Part shown: positions 7,496-15,701 of the stretch, in pieces
How the letters are laid out: the number at the start of each line of letters is the position of its first letter
How positions within the stretch are numbered: the first letter of the stretch is position 1
Origin: Bacteroidota bacterium
GTDB taxonomy: Bacteria > Bacteroidota > Ignavibacteria > UBA10030 > UBA6906
Direction: 5' to 3'
Length of the DNA: 64,000 nt
Assembly (NCBI GenBank): GCA_030835135.1
Contig: JAUQWO010000079.1
Span: 1-64,000, forward strand
Translations under genes and position numbers: made by a program
The notes under the pieces: generated by a model
Told to the model about the DNA's origin: nothing
What the model saw: the letters and a program-made list of their open reading frames with translations, nothing else
Database searches by the model: none

Positions 7496-10474
7496 ATGAG
7501 CGGCATCCGGACGACAGCAGCTCCCGGGCTTCTTCTTGCGCTTCTCGTACTTCTCCTCTGCGCCCGCCCCGTGCGGGCGCAGGGCTTCACGGGCGGTTAT
7601 ACCTTCGCACTCCCCGCCGTCGATACATTCGCCGTCCCGTATCTTCCGGCCTTTCCGGTACGCCCCATCGGACCCGGCGGGTTCGTGGGGATCGATCAGC
7701 ACGGGCACTTCAGTGTTGCGGGCACGCGCGTACGCTTCTTCGGAACGAATCTTGTGGCCGATGGCGCGTTCCCTGCGCCAAACGACACGTGGTTCATTGC
7801 CGGGCGCATGCGCAAGCTCGGGTTTGATCTGGTCCGCCTTCACCACCTGGACAACAGCTGGACCGCCACGGGGAGCCTCTTCGGCAACGGACCGACGACC
7901 CGTGTCCTCGACCCCGCGAACCTGGACCGGCTCGATCGGTTGATCGCGGCGCTGAAAGCCAACGGCATCTATGTGAACATGAATCTGCATGTGGGTCGGA
8001 CATTCCGAAAGGCAGATGGGGTGCCCGATGCGGATTCCCTGAAGGACTTTGCCAAGGGCTACACCTTCTTCGATCCCGTGCTCATCGCTCTCCAGAAGGA
8101 GTATGCACGCCAGGTATTGACGCACGTGAACCCGTACACCGGGCTGTCGCTGGCGGATGATCCGGTGATGGCGATGCTGGAGACCACGAACGAGAATTCG
8201 CTGTACCTGCTGTGGCGGAACGGGTCGCTGCAACCCTACGACGCGGGCGGGATCCTCCCCGTGCGGCACCAGAAGCTGCTGGACTCCCTCTGGGGTGCAT
8301 TCCTCCAGGAACGGTACGGGACGAATGCGGCGCTGCAGAGCGCATGGAATGCGGGGGCTGTTGCCGGTGGCCCGGAGATGCTCACCAATGGCTCCTTCGA
8401 CAGCGAACCTTTCCCCGGCCAGTGGTCGCTGGAAGTGCACACGCCGTCATCGGCAACGGCCGCGCGTACCGTCACGACGAAGTACGACGGCGCCCTGTCC
8501 GCGCGCATCACTGTCTCCGCAGCGTCCGGCCCTTCGTACGGCTGGCATGTGCAGTGGAAACACACGGGACTGACCGTGTTCAGGGACTCGTCGTATGTGT
8601 TGACGTTCGCTGCGCGGGCGGACAGTGCCCGGACGATCGATGCGTTCGTCATGAAGGACGTCAGTCCATATACGTCGTACGGGTCACGACAGGTTATGCT
8701 CGATACCGTTTGGCGGCACTATAGTTTCACATTCCGTGCGGCCGAATCGAGCGTGAACAATGTCCGCCTCGGGTTCGCCTTCGGTACCACGGCAGGCACC
8801 TCCTGGCTCGATGCTGTCACCATGAAGCACTCGGCCCTGAACGGCATGCTTCCGGGTGAATCGCTCGAGAACATCCCGCGGCGGATCCTGTTCACAGAGA
8901 CCGCCGGATTCACGGATGCACGGGTCGCGGACATGACCGCCTTCATCATCAAGGTGCAGGCCGATCACTTCACGGAGATGCGCCGCTTCCTCAAGGACAC
9001 CCTTGGTGTCCGTATCCCCATCACGGGGACGAACTGGAACTTCGGGCTGCCCGACCTGGCCGCGGGGGAGGGGAACGACTACAGCGACAATCATGCTTAC
9101 TGGGACCACCCGAATTTTCCGGGGGAACCGTGGTCGTCCACGGACTGGACGATCGCCAATCAGCCGATGGTGCGCGCAGCCGATGCTGCCACGATCGGGG
9201 GTCTCTTCGCGGGGGACGCCGCGGCAGGGAAGCCGTCCACCGTGAGTGAATACAACCATCCATTCCCCAACCGGTATCAGTCGGAAGGGATGCTCTTCCT
9301 TACGGCCTATGCCGCGTTCCACGATATCGATGGATTCATGTTCTTCGATTACAACGGCGGGACGCACTGGACCGATGACCGGATCGAGAGCTACTTCGAC
9401 ATGCACCGGAACACGGCGCAGATGATCCTCATGCCTTCGCTCGCCCGGGCATTCCGGGATGGCCTGATCGGCGCGGCACAGCAGACGCTCCTTCTGCAGT
9501 TCACCAGGAATGATCTGCTTCTCACCCCGCGCTTCGATCCGTGGGTCTGGCAGGGGCTGAGTCCCGCTCCGGGGCTTCTGGCATTGACCCATGCCGTCAG
9601 GGTCGCGTCGTTCGACGCACCCGCATCGAACCGCGATGTGCTCCCGGCATCCGCGCCGCCGCCATACATCTCGGATACCGGCGAACTCCGGTGGGATCCC
9701 GCGGGCTCCTTCAGTGTGAGTGCTCCGGCATTCAATGCCGTCACCGGGTTTGCAGGAGGCGGGATCACCGCCGGTGCCATGGACCTCATGAGCGCATCAG
9801 ATCATCTGACCGCGACGTGGGTAGCGCTCGACACGCTGCCGCTGAACAGAACGCGGCGCTCCCTTCTGACCATCGCGACGCGCGTGCAGAATACCGGCAT
9901 GATCTGGGATGGGACGTCGACGATCCATAACAACTGGGGCTGGGCGCCCACGCTCGTTGCCCCCGTACAGGCATCGTTGCGTCTGCGCGTACAGGCAGAC
10001 TCGTTGCGGGTGATCCCCCTGACGGTCCTGGGTGGAGCAAGCAGCGGAGGACGCACGGTCCTCCCGACGGCTCCGGGAGAGTTTCTGGTGTCCCTGGCAA
10101 CGGGCACGGAGCATTCCCCGTGGTATGGCATCGATGCGATGGGTGCCGGGCCCGCCACGTCGGTCGGCACGGCAACCGAACAGCCGGCGGCCTTCGAGCT
10201 GGGTCAAAACTATCCGAACCCATTCAACGGGACAACGCACGTTCCGTATACGGTGGGTGGGATCGCCGGCAGCACACACTGGATCCGGATCAGTGCGTAC
10301 GATGTGCTCGGCCGGAGGGTGGCCGTGCTTGTCGACCGGGCGCTGCCCCCGGGGACGTACGTTGCTGCGATGGATGCGGGTGCGCTGGCATCAGGTCTGT
10401 ACCTGCTCCGGCTGGAGATGCCCGGCGCACCATCCGGCACAGCGCCGGTGCGGCGCATGATCCTCGCACGGTGA
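7496..10474 (+). CDS. Clan GH-A (GH5-like) glycanase with internal CBM and sorting domain
   Basis: Large secreted glycanase, 992 aa. A signal peptide (ending VRAQG) is followed by a TIM-barrel start with FFGTNLVADGAF and LVRLHHLDN, then TTNENS giving a candidate acid/base Glu233. A carbohydrate-binding-like beta-sandwich (about residues 292-448, beginning LTNGSFDS, CBM4/9-like) appears to be inserted before the barrel resumes with DYSDNHAYWDHP and the candidate nucleophile Glu585 in VSEYNHPFP. The C-terminus carries NYPNPFNGTT and a sorting-type domain. ATG at 7496 is selected because it begins a clean signal peptide and follows the GH3 stop by 13 bases; the frame is open further upstream but would overlap that gene. 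A cellulase or mannanase activity fits the setting, but the subfamily is not recognised, so specificity is uncertain. Confidence 0.8.
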   Translation: MSGIRTTAAPGLLLALLVLLLCARPVRAQGFTGGYTFALPAVDTFAVPYLPAFPVRPIGPGGFVGIDQHGHFSVAGTRVRFFGTNLVADGAFPAPNDTWFIAGRMRKLGFDLVRLHHLDNSWTATGSLFGNGPTTRVLDPANLDRLDRLIAALKANGIYVNMNLHVGRTFRKADGVPDADSLKDFAKGYTFFDPVLIALQKEYARQVLTHVNPYTGLSLADDPVMAMLETTNENSLYLLWRNGSLQPYDAGGILPVRHQKLLDSLWGAFLQERYGTNAALQSAWNAGAVAGGPEMLTNGSFDSEPFPGQWSLEVHTPSSATAARTVTTKYDGALSARITVSAASGPSYGWHVQWKHTGLTVFRDSSYVLTFAARADSARTIDAFVMKDVSPYTSYGSRQVMLDTVWRHYSFTFRAAESSVNNVRLGFAFGTTAGTSWLDAVTMKHSALNGMLPGESLENIPRRILFTETAGFTDARVADMTAFIIKVQADHFTEMRRFLKDTLGVRIPITGTNWNFGLPDLAAGEGNDYSDNHAYWDHPNFPGEPWSSTDWTIANQPMVRAADAATIGGLFAGDAAAGKPSTVSEYNHPFPNRYQSEGMLFLTAYAAFHDIDGFMFFDYNGGTHWTDDRIESYFDMHRNTAQMILMPSLARAFRDGLIGAAQQTLLLQFTRNDLLLTPRFDPWVWQGLSPAPGLLALTHAVRVASFDAPASNRDVLPASAPPPYISDTGELRWDPAGSFSVSAPAFNAVTGFAGGGITAGAMDLMSASDHLTATWVALDTLPLNRTRRSLLTIATRVQNTGMIWDGTSTIHNNWGWAPTLVAPVQASLRLRVQADSLRVIPLTVLGGASSGGRTVLPTAPGEFLVSLATGTEHSPWYGIDAMGAGPATSVGTATEQPAAFELGQNYPNPFNGTTHVPYTVGGIAGSTHWIRISAYDVLGRRVAVLVDRALPPGTYVAAMDAGALASGLYLLRLEMPGAPSGTAPVRRMILAR

Positions 10475-10531
10475 TCATGGATGCGAGATCCAGATGGTGA
10501 TGCCCGATCAATGAAATAGGAGGTGCCAGTG

Positions 10532-11803
10532 ATGAGAAGAACTGAAGTCACGCGGTCATGCCAGCAGATGCTGCGCGTGATGATGACCATCATGGTGACG
10601 GCCATGGCACATGGCGTTGTCGCAGCCGGGGATGGGTTCGTGAGCATTCGGGGGAAGGAGATCATCGATCCTGCCGGCTTCCCGCTGCTGCTCCGTGGGA
10701 TCAACCTGGGGAACTGGCTGGTGCCGGAAGGGTACATGTTCAAGCTCGACTCGGCATCCTCCCCACGCCTCATCAACGGTCTGCTGTCGGAGCTCGTCGG
10801 CCCGGACGAGGCGCGGGAATTCTGGAAAGAGTTCCGCGAAGCCTATATCACCCGGGAGGACATCCGCGCGATCAAACGGCTGGGATTGAACTCGGTCAGG
10901 GTACCGTTCAATGCCCGCCTCTTCATCGCCGAAGACTACGATGCCGTCTATCTCGAGGATGCATTCAAATATCTGGACCGGGTGATCGCGTGGTGCGGGG
11001 AATCGGGGATCTCTGTCATCCTGGATATGCATTGTGCGCCCGGAGGGCAGACGGGCGACAACATCGACGATAGCTACGGCTATCCGTTCCTGTTCGACAG
11101 TCCGGCGGCTCAGGATCGCACGATCGACCTCTGGCGAAAGATCGCGCGGCGCTACGCAACGGAACAGACGGTGATCGGATATGACCTGCTCAATGAGCCG
11201 ATCGCACATTACTTTGATACGGCCCGCCTGAATCCGCTCCTGGAACCGCTGTACAAGAAGATCGTTGCTGCCATCCGGACCGTGGATACGAACCATCTGG
11301 TCTTCCTGGGCGGCGCGCAATGGGACTCCAACTTCGCGGTGTTCGGTCCGCCCTTCGATGCCCTTGCCGTGTATACCTTCCACAAGTACTGGTCGGATAC
11401 CACCCAGGCGGTGATACAGGACTATGTGGATTTCCGGTCGATGCACGACGTTCCCATCTGGATGGGGGAATCCGGTGAGAATACGGACCGCTGGATCACG
11501 TCGTTCCGCTCGCTCGTGGAGCGCAACAACATCGGCTGGTGCTTCTGGCCGTTCAAGCGGATGGATGCGTCACGGTGCGTACTCACCTACGACATGCCGG
11601 ACGGCTGGGGGCTGGTACAACAGTATGATCGTGCCCGGGGAACCGGGTACAGCAGTCTTCGTGCGCACCGTCCCGATCCTGCCGTGGTCCGGGCAGCACT
11701 GAAACAACTGCTCCGCTCCGTCAGGTTCGAGCATTGCAGGACGAACGCGGGATTCATCGAGGCGCTCGGTAGCCGGGTGCCGGATGGGGGATTGAAGGAG
11801 TAA
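10532..11803 (+). CDS. GH5 beta-glucanase, exported
   Basis: Family 5 endo/exo-beta-glucanase, 423 aa. A signal peptide (to about residue 33) precedes a compact TIM barrel opening with RGINLGNWLVPEGY, a motif shared with GH5 cellulases and exo-1,3-beta-glucanases. The acid/base Glu222 lies in LLNEPI and the nucleophile Glu313 in MGESGEN. The start is ATG 10532, preceded by TAGGAGGTG with 8 bases spacing; an in-frame GTG at 10523 overlaps that ribosome site. There is no binding module or sorting tag, so a periplasmic or simply secreted enzyme is likely. It ends three bases before the following GH3 gene. Whether it prefers beta-1,4 or beta-1,3 glucan cannot be decided from sequence by eye. Confidence 0.92.
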   Translation: MRRTEVTRSCQQMLRVMMTIMVTAMAHGVVAAGDGFVSIRGKEIIDPAGFPLLLRGINLGNWLVPEGYMFKLDSASSPRLINGLLSELVGPDEAREFWKEFREAYITREDIRAIKRLGLNSVRVPFNARLFIAEDYDAVYLEDAFKYLDRVIAWCGESGISVILDMHCAPGGQTGDNIDDSYGYPFLFDSPAAQDRTIDLWRKIARRYATEQTVIGYDLLNEPIAHYFDTARLNPLLEPLYKKIVAAIRTVDTNHLVFLGGAQWDSNFAVFGPPFDALAVYTFHKYWSDTTQAVIQDYVDFRSMHDVPIWMGESGENTDRWITSFRSLVERNNIGWCFWPFKRMDASRCVLTYDMPDGWGLVQQYDRARGTGYSSLRAHRPDPAVVRAALKQLLRSVRFEHCRTNAGFIEALGSRVPDGGLKE

Positions 11804-11805
11804 CC

Positions 11806-14800
11806 ATGGGATCGTACCGGGGACTCACCGTGGTCGTGGCCACGGCACTGTGTCTGACGCTTGTGTCTGTTCCGGCGCAGGCACAGACTCTGGAGGCGCG
11901 GATCGACACACTGCTGGGCAGGATGACCCTGCAGGAGAAGATCCTCCAGCTCCATCAGGAGGGAGGGATGAACACCGCGGACAACACCCGCCTCGCTGTC
12001 CCGGGATTCCTGATGGCCGATGGTCCGCATGGCGTGCGCGAGGGGCTGGCTACGAGCTTTCCCGTGGGCATCGGAGTGGCGGCAATGTGGGACACGGCAA
12101 TGGCGCGCCGGCTCGGCATCGCCATGGGAAAGGAATTCCGGGGGAAAGGAAAGCATCAGGCGCTCGGGCCGGCGATGGACCTCGATCGCGATCCGCGGAA
12201 CGGACGGAGCCCCGAAACGGGAGGCGAGGACCCGTATCTCTGTGCCCAGATCACGACCGCGGTGGTCCGCGGTATGCAGTCCACCCCCGTGATCGCAACA
12301 GTCAAGCATTACAACGCCAACCACCGTGAGAACGGCAGGACCACGAACATCGTCTCCGCCTCCGACCGCATACTGCACGAAGATGCCGGTCTGGCGTTTC
12401 GCACGGCGGTGCAAATGGGTGGAGCGCTCTCGGTGATGAATGCGTACAACCTGATCAACGGCGAGAAATGCGCGGAGAACCGCCACCTGCTGACGACGAT
12501 CCTCCGCGAGCGGTGGGGGTTCCCGTACTACGTCGTGTCGGATTGGGCATCCATCTGGAACTCGGAGAAGGCGATCGAGGCGGGGTGCGACATCTGTATG
12601 GGGTCGGACAACTATCGTGCAGACCTCCCCGGGCTTGTGGCGGGTGGGGCGGTGACGGTGCAGACGATCGATGACGCCGTGCGTCGGGTGCTGCGGACGA
12701 AACTGATCGCGGGCATGCTGGACCATCAGCCGCCGGGCGACCCGGCGGACGTGAACAGCCCGGCGCACCAGCAGCTCTGCCGCGAGGCCGCGCGGAAGTC
12801 GCTCGTGCTCCTGAAGAACGAAGACAATCTCCTCCCGTTGTCGACGACATCGATCCCGAAGATCGCGCTGATCGGGCCGCACGCGGCGACACTGGTCGTC
12901 GATGGTTCCGGAAGCGCCTATGTCACGCCGTTCTACACCGTGTCGCCGTTGCAGGGTATCGTTGCGCACGCGGGAGCGGCAAAGGTGTCGTATGCGAAGG
13001 GGTGTGAGATCAACACCGCGGACACCAGCGGGTTTGCCGCCGCGGCAGCACTCGCAGCTGCGGCCGATGTGGTCGTGTTCTGCGGCGGGCTCGATGGAAC
13101 GCAGGAAGGGGAGGGCTTCGACCGCGTCGGCGGCTCGACGGCCTTGCCGGGCAAGCAGCAGGACCTCGTGAACCGGGTCGCCGCCGTGAACCCGAACGTG
13201 ATCGGCGTGATCTTCAGCGGTGGCGTCTGCACTCTCGAACGATGCATCGTCAATCTCAAGGGTCTTGTGTATGCAATCTATCCAGGACAGGAATCAGGCG
13301 GCGCGCTGGGCGACGTGTTGTTCGGCGCTGTGAATCCTTCCGGGCGCATGCCCGTGACGATGCCGCAGGGCGACGCCCAGCTACCGGCGTGGAACGATGA
13401 CCTCGACGACGACTTCGGGTGCGGGTACCGGTGGTACGATGCCACCGGCAAGGTCCCGCGATTCCCGTTCGGCCATGGTCTGAGCTACACGACGTTCACG
13501 TATTCCACGATCTCCGTGTCGCCGGCCCAGGTCGATCCCGGCGTTCCGGTCACCGTGACGGTGCACGTCCAGAATACCGGCACGCGGGCTGGAGAGGAGG
13601 TCGTGCAAGTGTACCTTTCGTACGTCGCTCCCCCGGTCTCCATGCCGGTGAAAGCGCTGAAAGGATTCCGCCGCGTCGCTCTCGAACCGGGTCAGTCGGC
13701 GGATGTCTCCTTTACGCTCACTGCGGATGAGTTGTACTATTTTGATGACGTCGCCGGGCGATACGAGGTGCCTGCAGGGACGGTGGTGGTGAAAGCAGGG
13801 GGATCCTCTGCCGTTCTGCCCGTGTCCACGCAGTTCACTGTGCTGGATGGACCACGCAAACCAGACCTGCTCGTCACGAACGTACGGACGGTGCCACCCT
13901 TCCCGCATGCGGGAGATGCAGTGACGTGCATCGCGACGGTCAAGAACCAGGGGAGTGCTCCCACCGTTGCGGGCACCCCGGTGCGGGTGGACTTTTCCAT
14001 CGACGGGGTCCCGGTGAGCATCGCGGACGACGTGACGTCATCGATACCGGCCGGTGGCATGGCGCTCGTCACGGCTGTGCACGGCATGGGCGGTACGGCA
14101 ACATGGACCGCCGCCGGGATGGGCGGGCATACGATCGCCGCGACGGTCGATCCTCTTGGCATCATGGACGAATGTGCCGAAGGGAATAATGTGGCCTCGG
14201 CTCTTGTGGAGGTCGTCCCGGTCCCTCCACCCAACCTTGCACTCAACAAGTCCGTATCCGTGACCTCGATCGAAGGTGCCGGACTCGAAGGAAAGAATGC
14301 CGTGGATGGCAACATGGGAACCCGGTGGTCATCGGCCTTCTCCGATCCGCAGACCATCATCGTCGATCTCGGGGCACGGGCATTCATCGACGATGTGACG
14401 CTCTATTGGGAAGCGGCATACGGGAAAGACTACAGCGTGCGCATCGCCGATGGCGGCGGACCCTGGGTGGAGGTGGCGCATGTTACCAATGGCGACGGCG
14501 GGATCGACAGGATACCGGTGGGCATGAACGGCAGCAAGGTCATGATGCTTGGACTGCAGCGCGGAACGGTCTATGGCTACTCCTTGTATGAGCTTCAGGT
14601 CCACGGTGGTGAGCCGACGGCGGTGGCCTCTGATCCGCTGACTCTTCCGCCGGCGTACGCGATCGATGGATGCTATCCAAACCCCTTCAACGGATCGACG
14701 ATCGTTGGGTACCGGACCGCGGGTGCGGGTGAAGTGCGTCTGGCGGTCTACGATATGCTCGGGAGGGAAGTGGCGGTCCTGGTGAACGGACCCGTCGGTG

Positions 14801-14913
14801 CGGGAAGCCATACGGCGCGGTTCCAGGCCGACGGCATGGCCAGCGGCACCTATTTCACGCGCCTGGAGGCGGGGGGAAAGATCTTCACGGGGAAGGTTGT
14901 GCTCATTCGTTAG
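11806..14913 (+). CDS. Multidomain GH3 with CARDB, F5/8-type C and sorting domains
   Basis: A 1035-aa exported family 3 glycosidase. Order of parts: signal peptide (to about 27); GH3 barrel with TVKHYNANHRE and VVSDWAS (nucleophile Asp246); GH3 C-terminal domain with QEGEGFDR and FGAVNPSGRMPVTMPQ; fibronectin-III-like domain (about 585-670); CARDB-like adhesion domain (about 685-800, KPDLLVTNVRT...); F5/8 type C discoidin-like domain (about 805-925, LALNKSVSVTS...AVDGNMGTRWSS); and a C-terminal sorting-type domain with CYPNPFNGST. Most bacterial GH3 enzymes lack the last three modules, so this one is probably surface-displayed and glycan-bound. It closes the seven-gene hydrolase run and is followed by palindromic repeats that may terminate transcription. 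The sugar specificity (glucosidase or xylosidase) is open. Confidence 0.92.
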   Translation: MGSYRGLTVVVATALCLTLVSVPAQAQTLEARIDTLLGRMTLQEKILQLHQEGGMNTADNTRLAVPGFLMADGPHGVREGLATSFPVGIGVAAMWDTAMARRLGIAMGKEFRGKGKHQALGPAMDLDRDPRNGRSPETGGEDPYLCAQITTAVVRGMQSTPVIATVKHYNANHRENGRTTNIVSASDRILHEDAGLAFRTAVQMGGALSVMNAYNLINGEKCAENRHLLTTILRERWGFPYYVVSDWASIWNSEKAIEAGCDICMGSDNYRADLPGLVAGGAVTVQTIDDAVRRVLRTKLIAGMLDHQPPGDPADVNSPAHQQLCREAARKSLVLLKNEDNLLPLSTTSIPKIALIGPHAATLVVDGSGSAYVTPFYTVSPLQGIVAHAGAAKVSYAKGCEINTADTSGFAAAAALAAAADVVVFCGGLDGTQEGEGFDRVGGSTALPGKQQDLVNRVAAVNPNVIGVIFSGGVCTLERCIVNLKGLVYAIYPGQESGGALGDVLFGAVNPSGRMPVTMPQGDAQLPAWNDDLDDDFGCGYRWYDATGKVPRFPFGHGLSYTTFTYSTISVSPAQVDPGVPVTVTVHVQNTGTRAGEEVVQVYLSYVAPPVSMPVKALKGFRRVALEPGQSADVSFTLTADELYYFDDVAGRYEVPAGTVVVKAGGSSAVLPVSTQFTVLDGPRKPDLLVTNVRTVPPFPHAGDAVTCIATVKNQGSAPTVAGTPVRVDFSIDGVPVSIADDVTSSIPAGGMALVTAVHGMGGTATWTAAGMGGHTIAATVDPLGIMDECAEGNNVASALVEVVPVPPPNLALNKSVSVTSIEGAGLEGKNAVDGNMGTRWSSAFSDPQTIIVDLGARAFIDDVTLYWEAAYGKDYSVRIADGGGPWVEVAHVTNGDGGIDRIPVGMNGSKVMMLGLQRGTVYGYSLYELQVHGGEPTAVASDPLTLPPAYAIDGCYPNPFNGSTIVGYRTAGAGEVRLAVYDMLGREVAVLVNGPVGAGSHTARFQADGMASGTYFTRLEAGGKIFTGKVVLIR

Positions 14914-14928
14914 GAACGGGCGGCATAA

Positions 14929-14948
14929 GGGCGGTGCATGCACCGCCC
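14929..14948. repeat. REP-like palindrome, copy 1
   Basis: Perfect 20-bp palindrome with arms GGGCGGTGCA/TGCACCGCCC, followed by CCTACA. It lies between the convergent GH3 and lipoprotein genes. The same core recurs at 15011-15030 and, with one mismatch, at 21384-21405. Its position just after a stop codon fits a bidirectional terminator or a REP-type dispersed repeat. Confidence 0.85.
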
Positions 14949-15010
14949 CTACACCGGCCGCATTCCATATCTGCGAGGTACGCGGCAGGGGGTGTACCAT
15001 GGTTTTGTGG

Positions 15011-15030
15011 GGGCGGTGCATGCACCGCCC
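15011..15030. repeat. REP-like palindrome, copy 2
   Basis: Perfect 20-bp palindrome identical in sequence to copy 1, ending three bases before the stop codon of the minus-strand lipoprotein gene. The two copies are 62 bases apart and could fold separately or pair with each other. Confidence 0.85.
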
Positions 15031-15033
15031 GCA

Positions 15034-15498
15034 TCAATCCTCGTCCCGCGCTTCGCGCTCGATCAGGCGTCCGACCACCTTCTCCCACTTGATGCGCAGG
15101 GGGTGCGTTGGCGGGGCGACCGTGACCGACCCCTTGCCCGTCGCCTGCGTGCGCACCCACGGTGTGACCATGACATCGTAGAGCGCCCCGCGCCTGACCA
15201 TCTTCAGCGTGATCCTGCCTTCGGGTACTGTCTCAGCATGTGTTGTGTCTGCTTCACATTCGGGCTTCCTTAGGGCCCTCCAGCCCGATTCCATGGTGAA
15301 TATCGCCGGATCGGCGCGTTCGACCGGATATCCGTCCACGGTGATCGCCAGACTGAGGCTGCGGAATGCCTCCTCGATAGCCGGGCCCTGGGCCCGGACC
15401 TTGATGCCCTGCACGGATGACGCACATCCTGACGAAAACAAGGCGCAGATCGCGAGAAAGGCCGCCAGGACCGCCGCAATGGGTCTTCCATCCTTCAT
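15034..15498 (-). CDS. Small hypothetical lipoprotein
   Basis: A 154-aa protein with a lipoprotein signal and lipobox SSGC (Cys about residue 25), followed by a soluble domain of about 130 residues that I do not recognise. ATG at 15498 is used because AAAGGA lies seven bases upstream; an in-frame TTG six bases earlier is too close to that site. It is transcribed away from the phosphate operon and shares the upstream region that holds the 11-bp repeats, so it could be co-regulated by phosphate; that is inference from position. The C-terminus is basic then acidic (RLIEREARDED) and lacks any known catalytic motif. Confidence 0.7.
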   Translation of the reverse strand: MKDGRPIAAVLAAFLAICALFSSGCASSVQGIKVRAQGPAIEEAFRSLSLAITVDGYPVERADPAIFTMESGWRALRKPECEADTTHAETVPEGRITLKMVRRGALYDVMVTPWVRTQATGKGSVTVAPPTHPLRIKWEKVVGRLIEREARDED

Positions 15499-15565
15499 AC
15501 ACAAGTCCTTTCGTTGTGCCCCAACCTACGCATCCCCCTCCGCAGAATCAAGACGTGCCCCCGGT

Positions 15566-15620
15566 GCTAACAATTTGGTAACACTGAGGTAATATTGCGG
15601 TAACGCACGGTCGGTATATT
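15566..15620 (+). promoter_or_regulatory. Candidate Pho box and promoter of the phosphate operon
   Basis: Four copies of G(G/C)TAA(C/T) begin at 15566, 15577, 15588 and 15599, exactly 11 bp apart, in one orientation. Ten bases after the last copy is TATATT at 15615-15620, a good -10, and no separate -35 is needed. PhoB/PhoP-type regulators bind direct repeats with 11-bp periodicity in place of the -35 element. The downstream operon carries porin and pst genes, so a Pho box is the simplest reading. The repeat sequence itself differs from the E. coli TGTCA box. Confidence 0.75.
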
Positions 15621-15701
15621 TCGTACGCGATCGTCGGAACAGCGTCCTCTGACTTCACCGGCGGCCATTATCCACAACGGATTCGATCAGAAAGGTAATG
15701 C

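Noticed and set aside
6067-7590. 507-codon minus-strand frame across the second GH3 gene (similar long antisense frames lie in the GH9 gene)
   Set aside because: Same kind of high-GC antisense shadow with no recognisable domain.
41-14913. Classical Bacteroidetes PUL
   Set aside because: No SusC/SusD-like pair, hybrid two-component sensor or ECF sigma/anti-sigma pair is present in the window.
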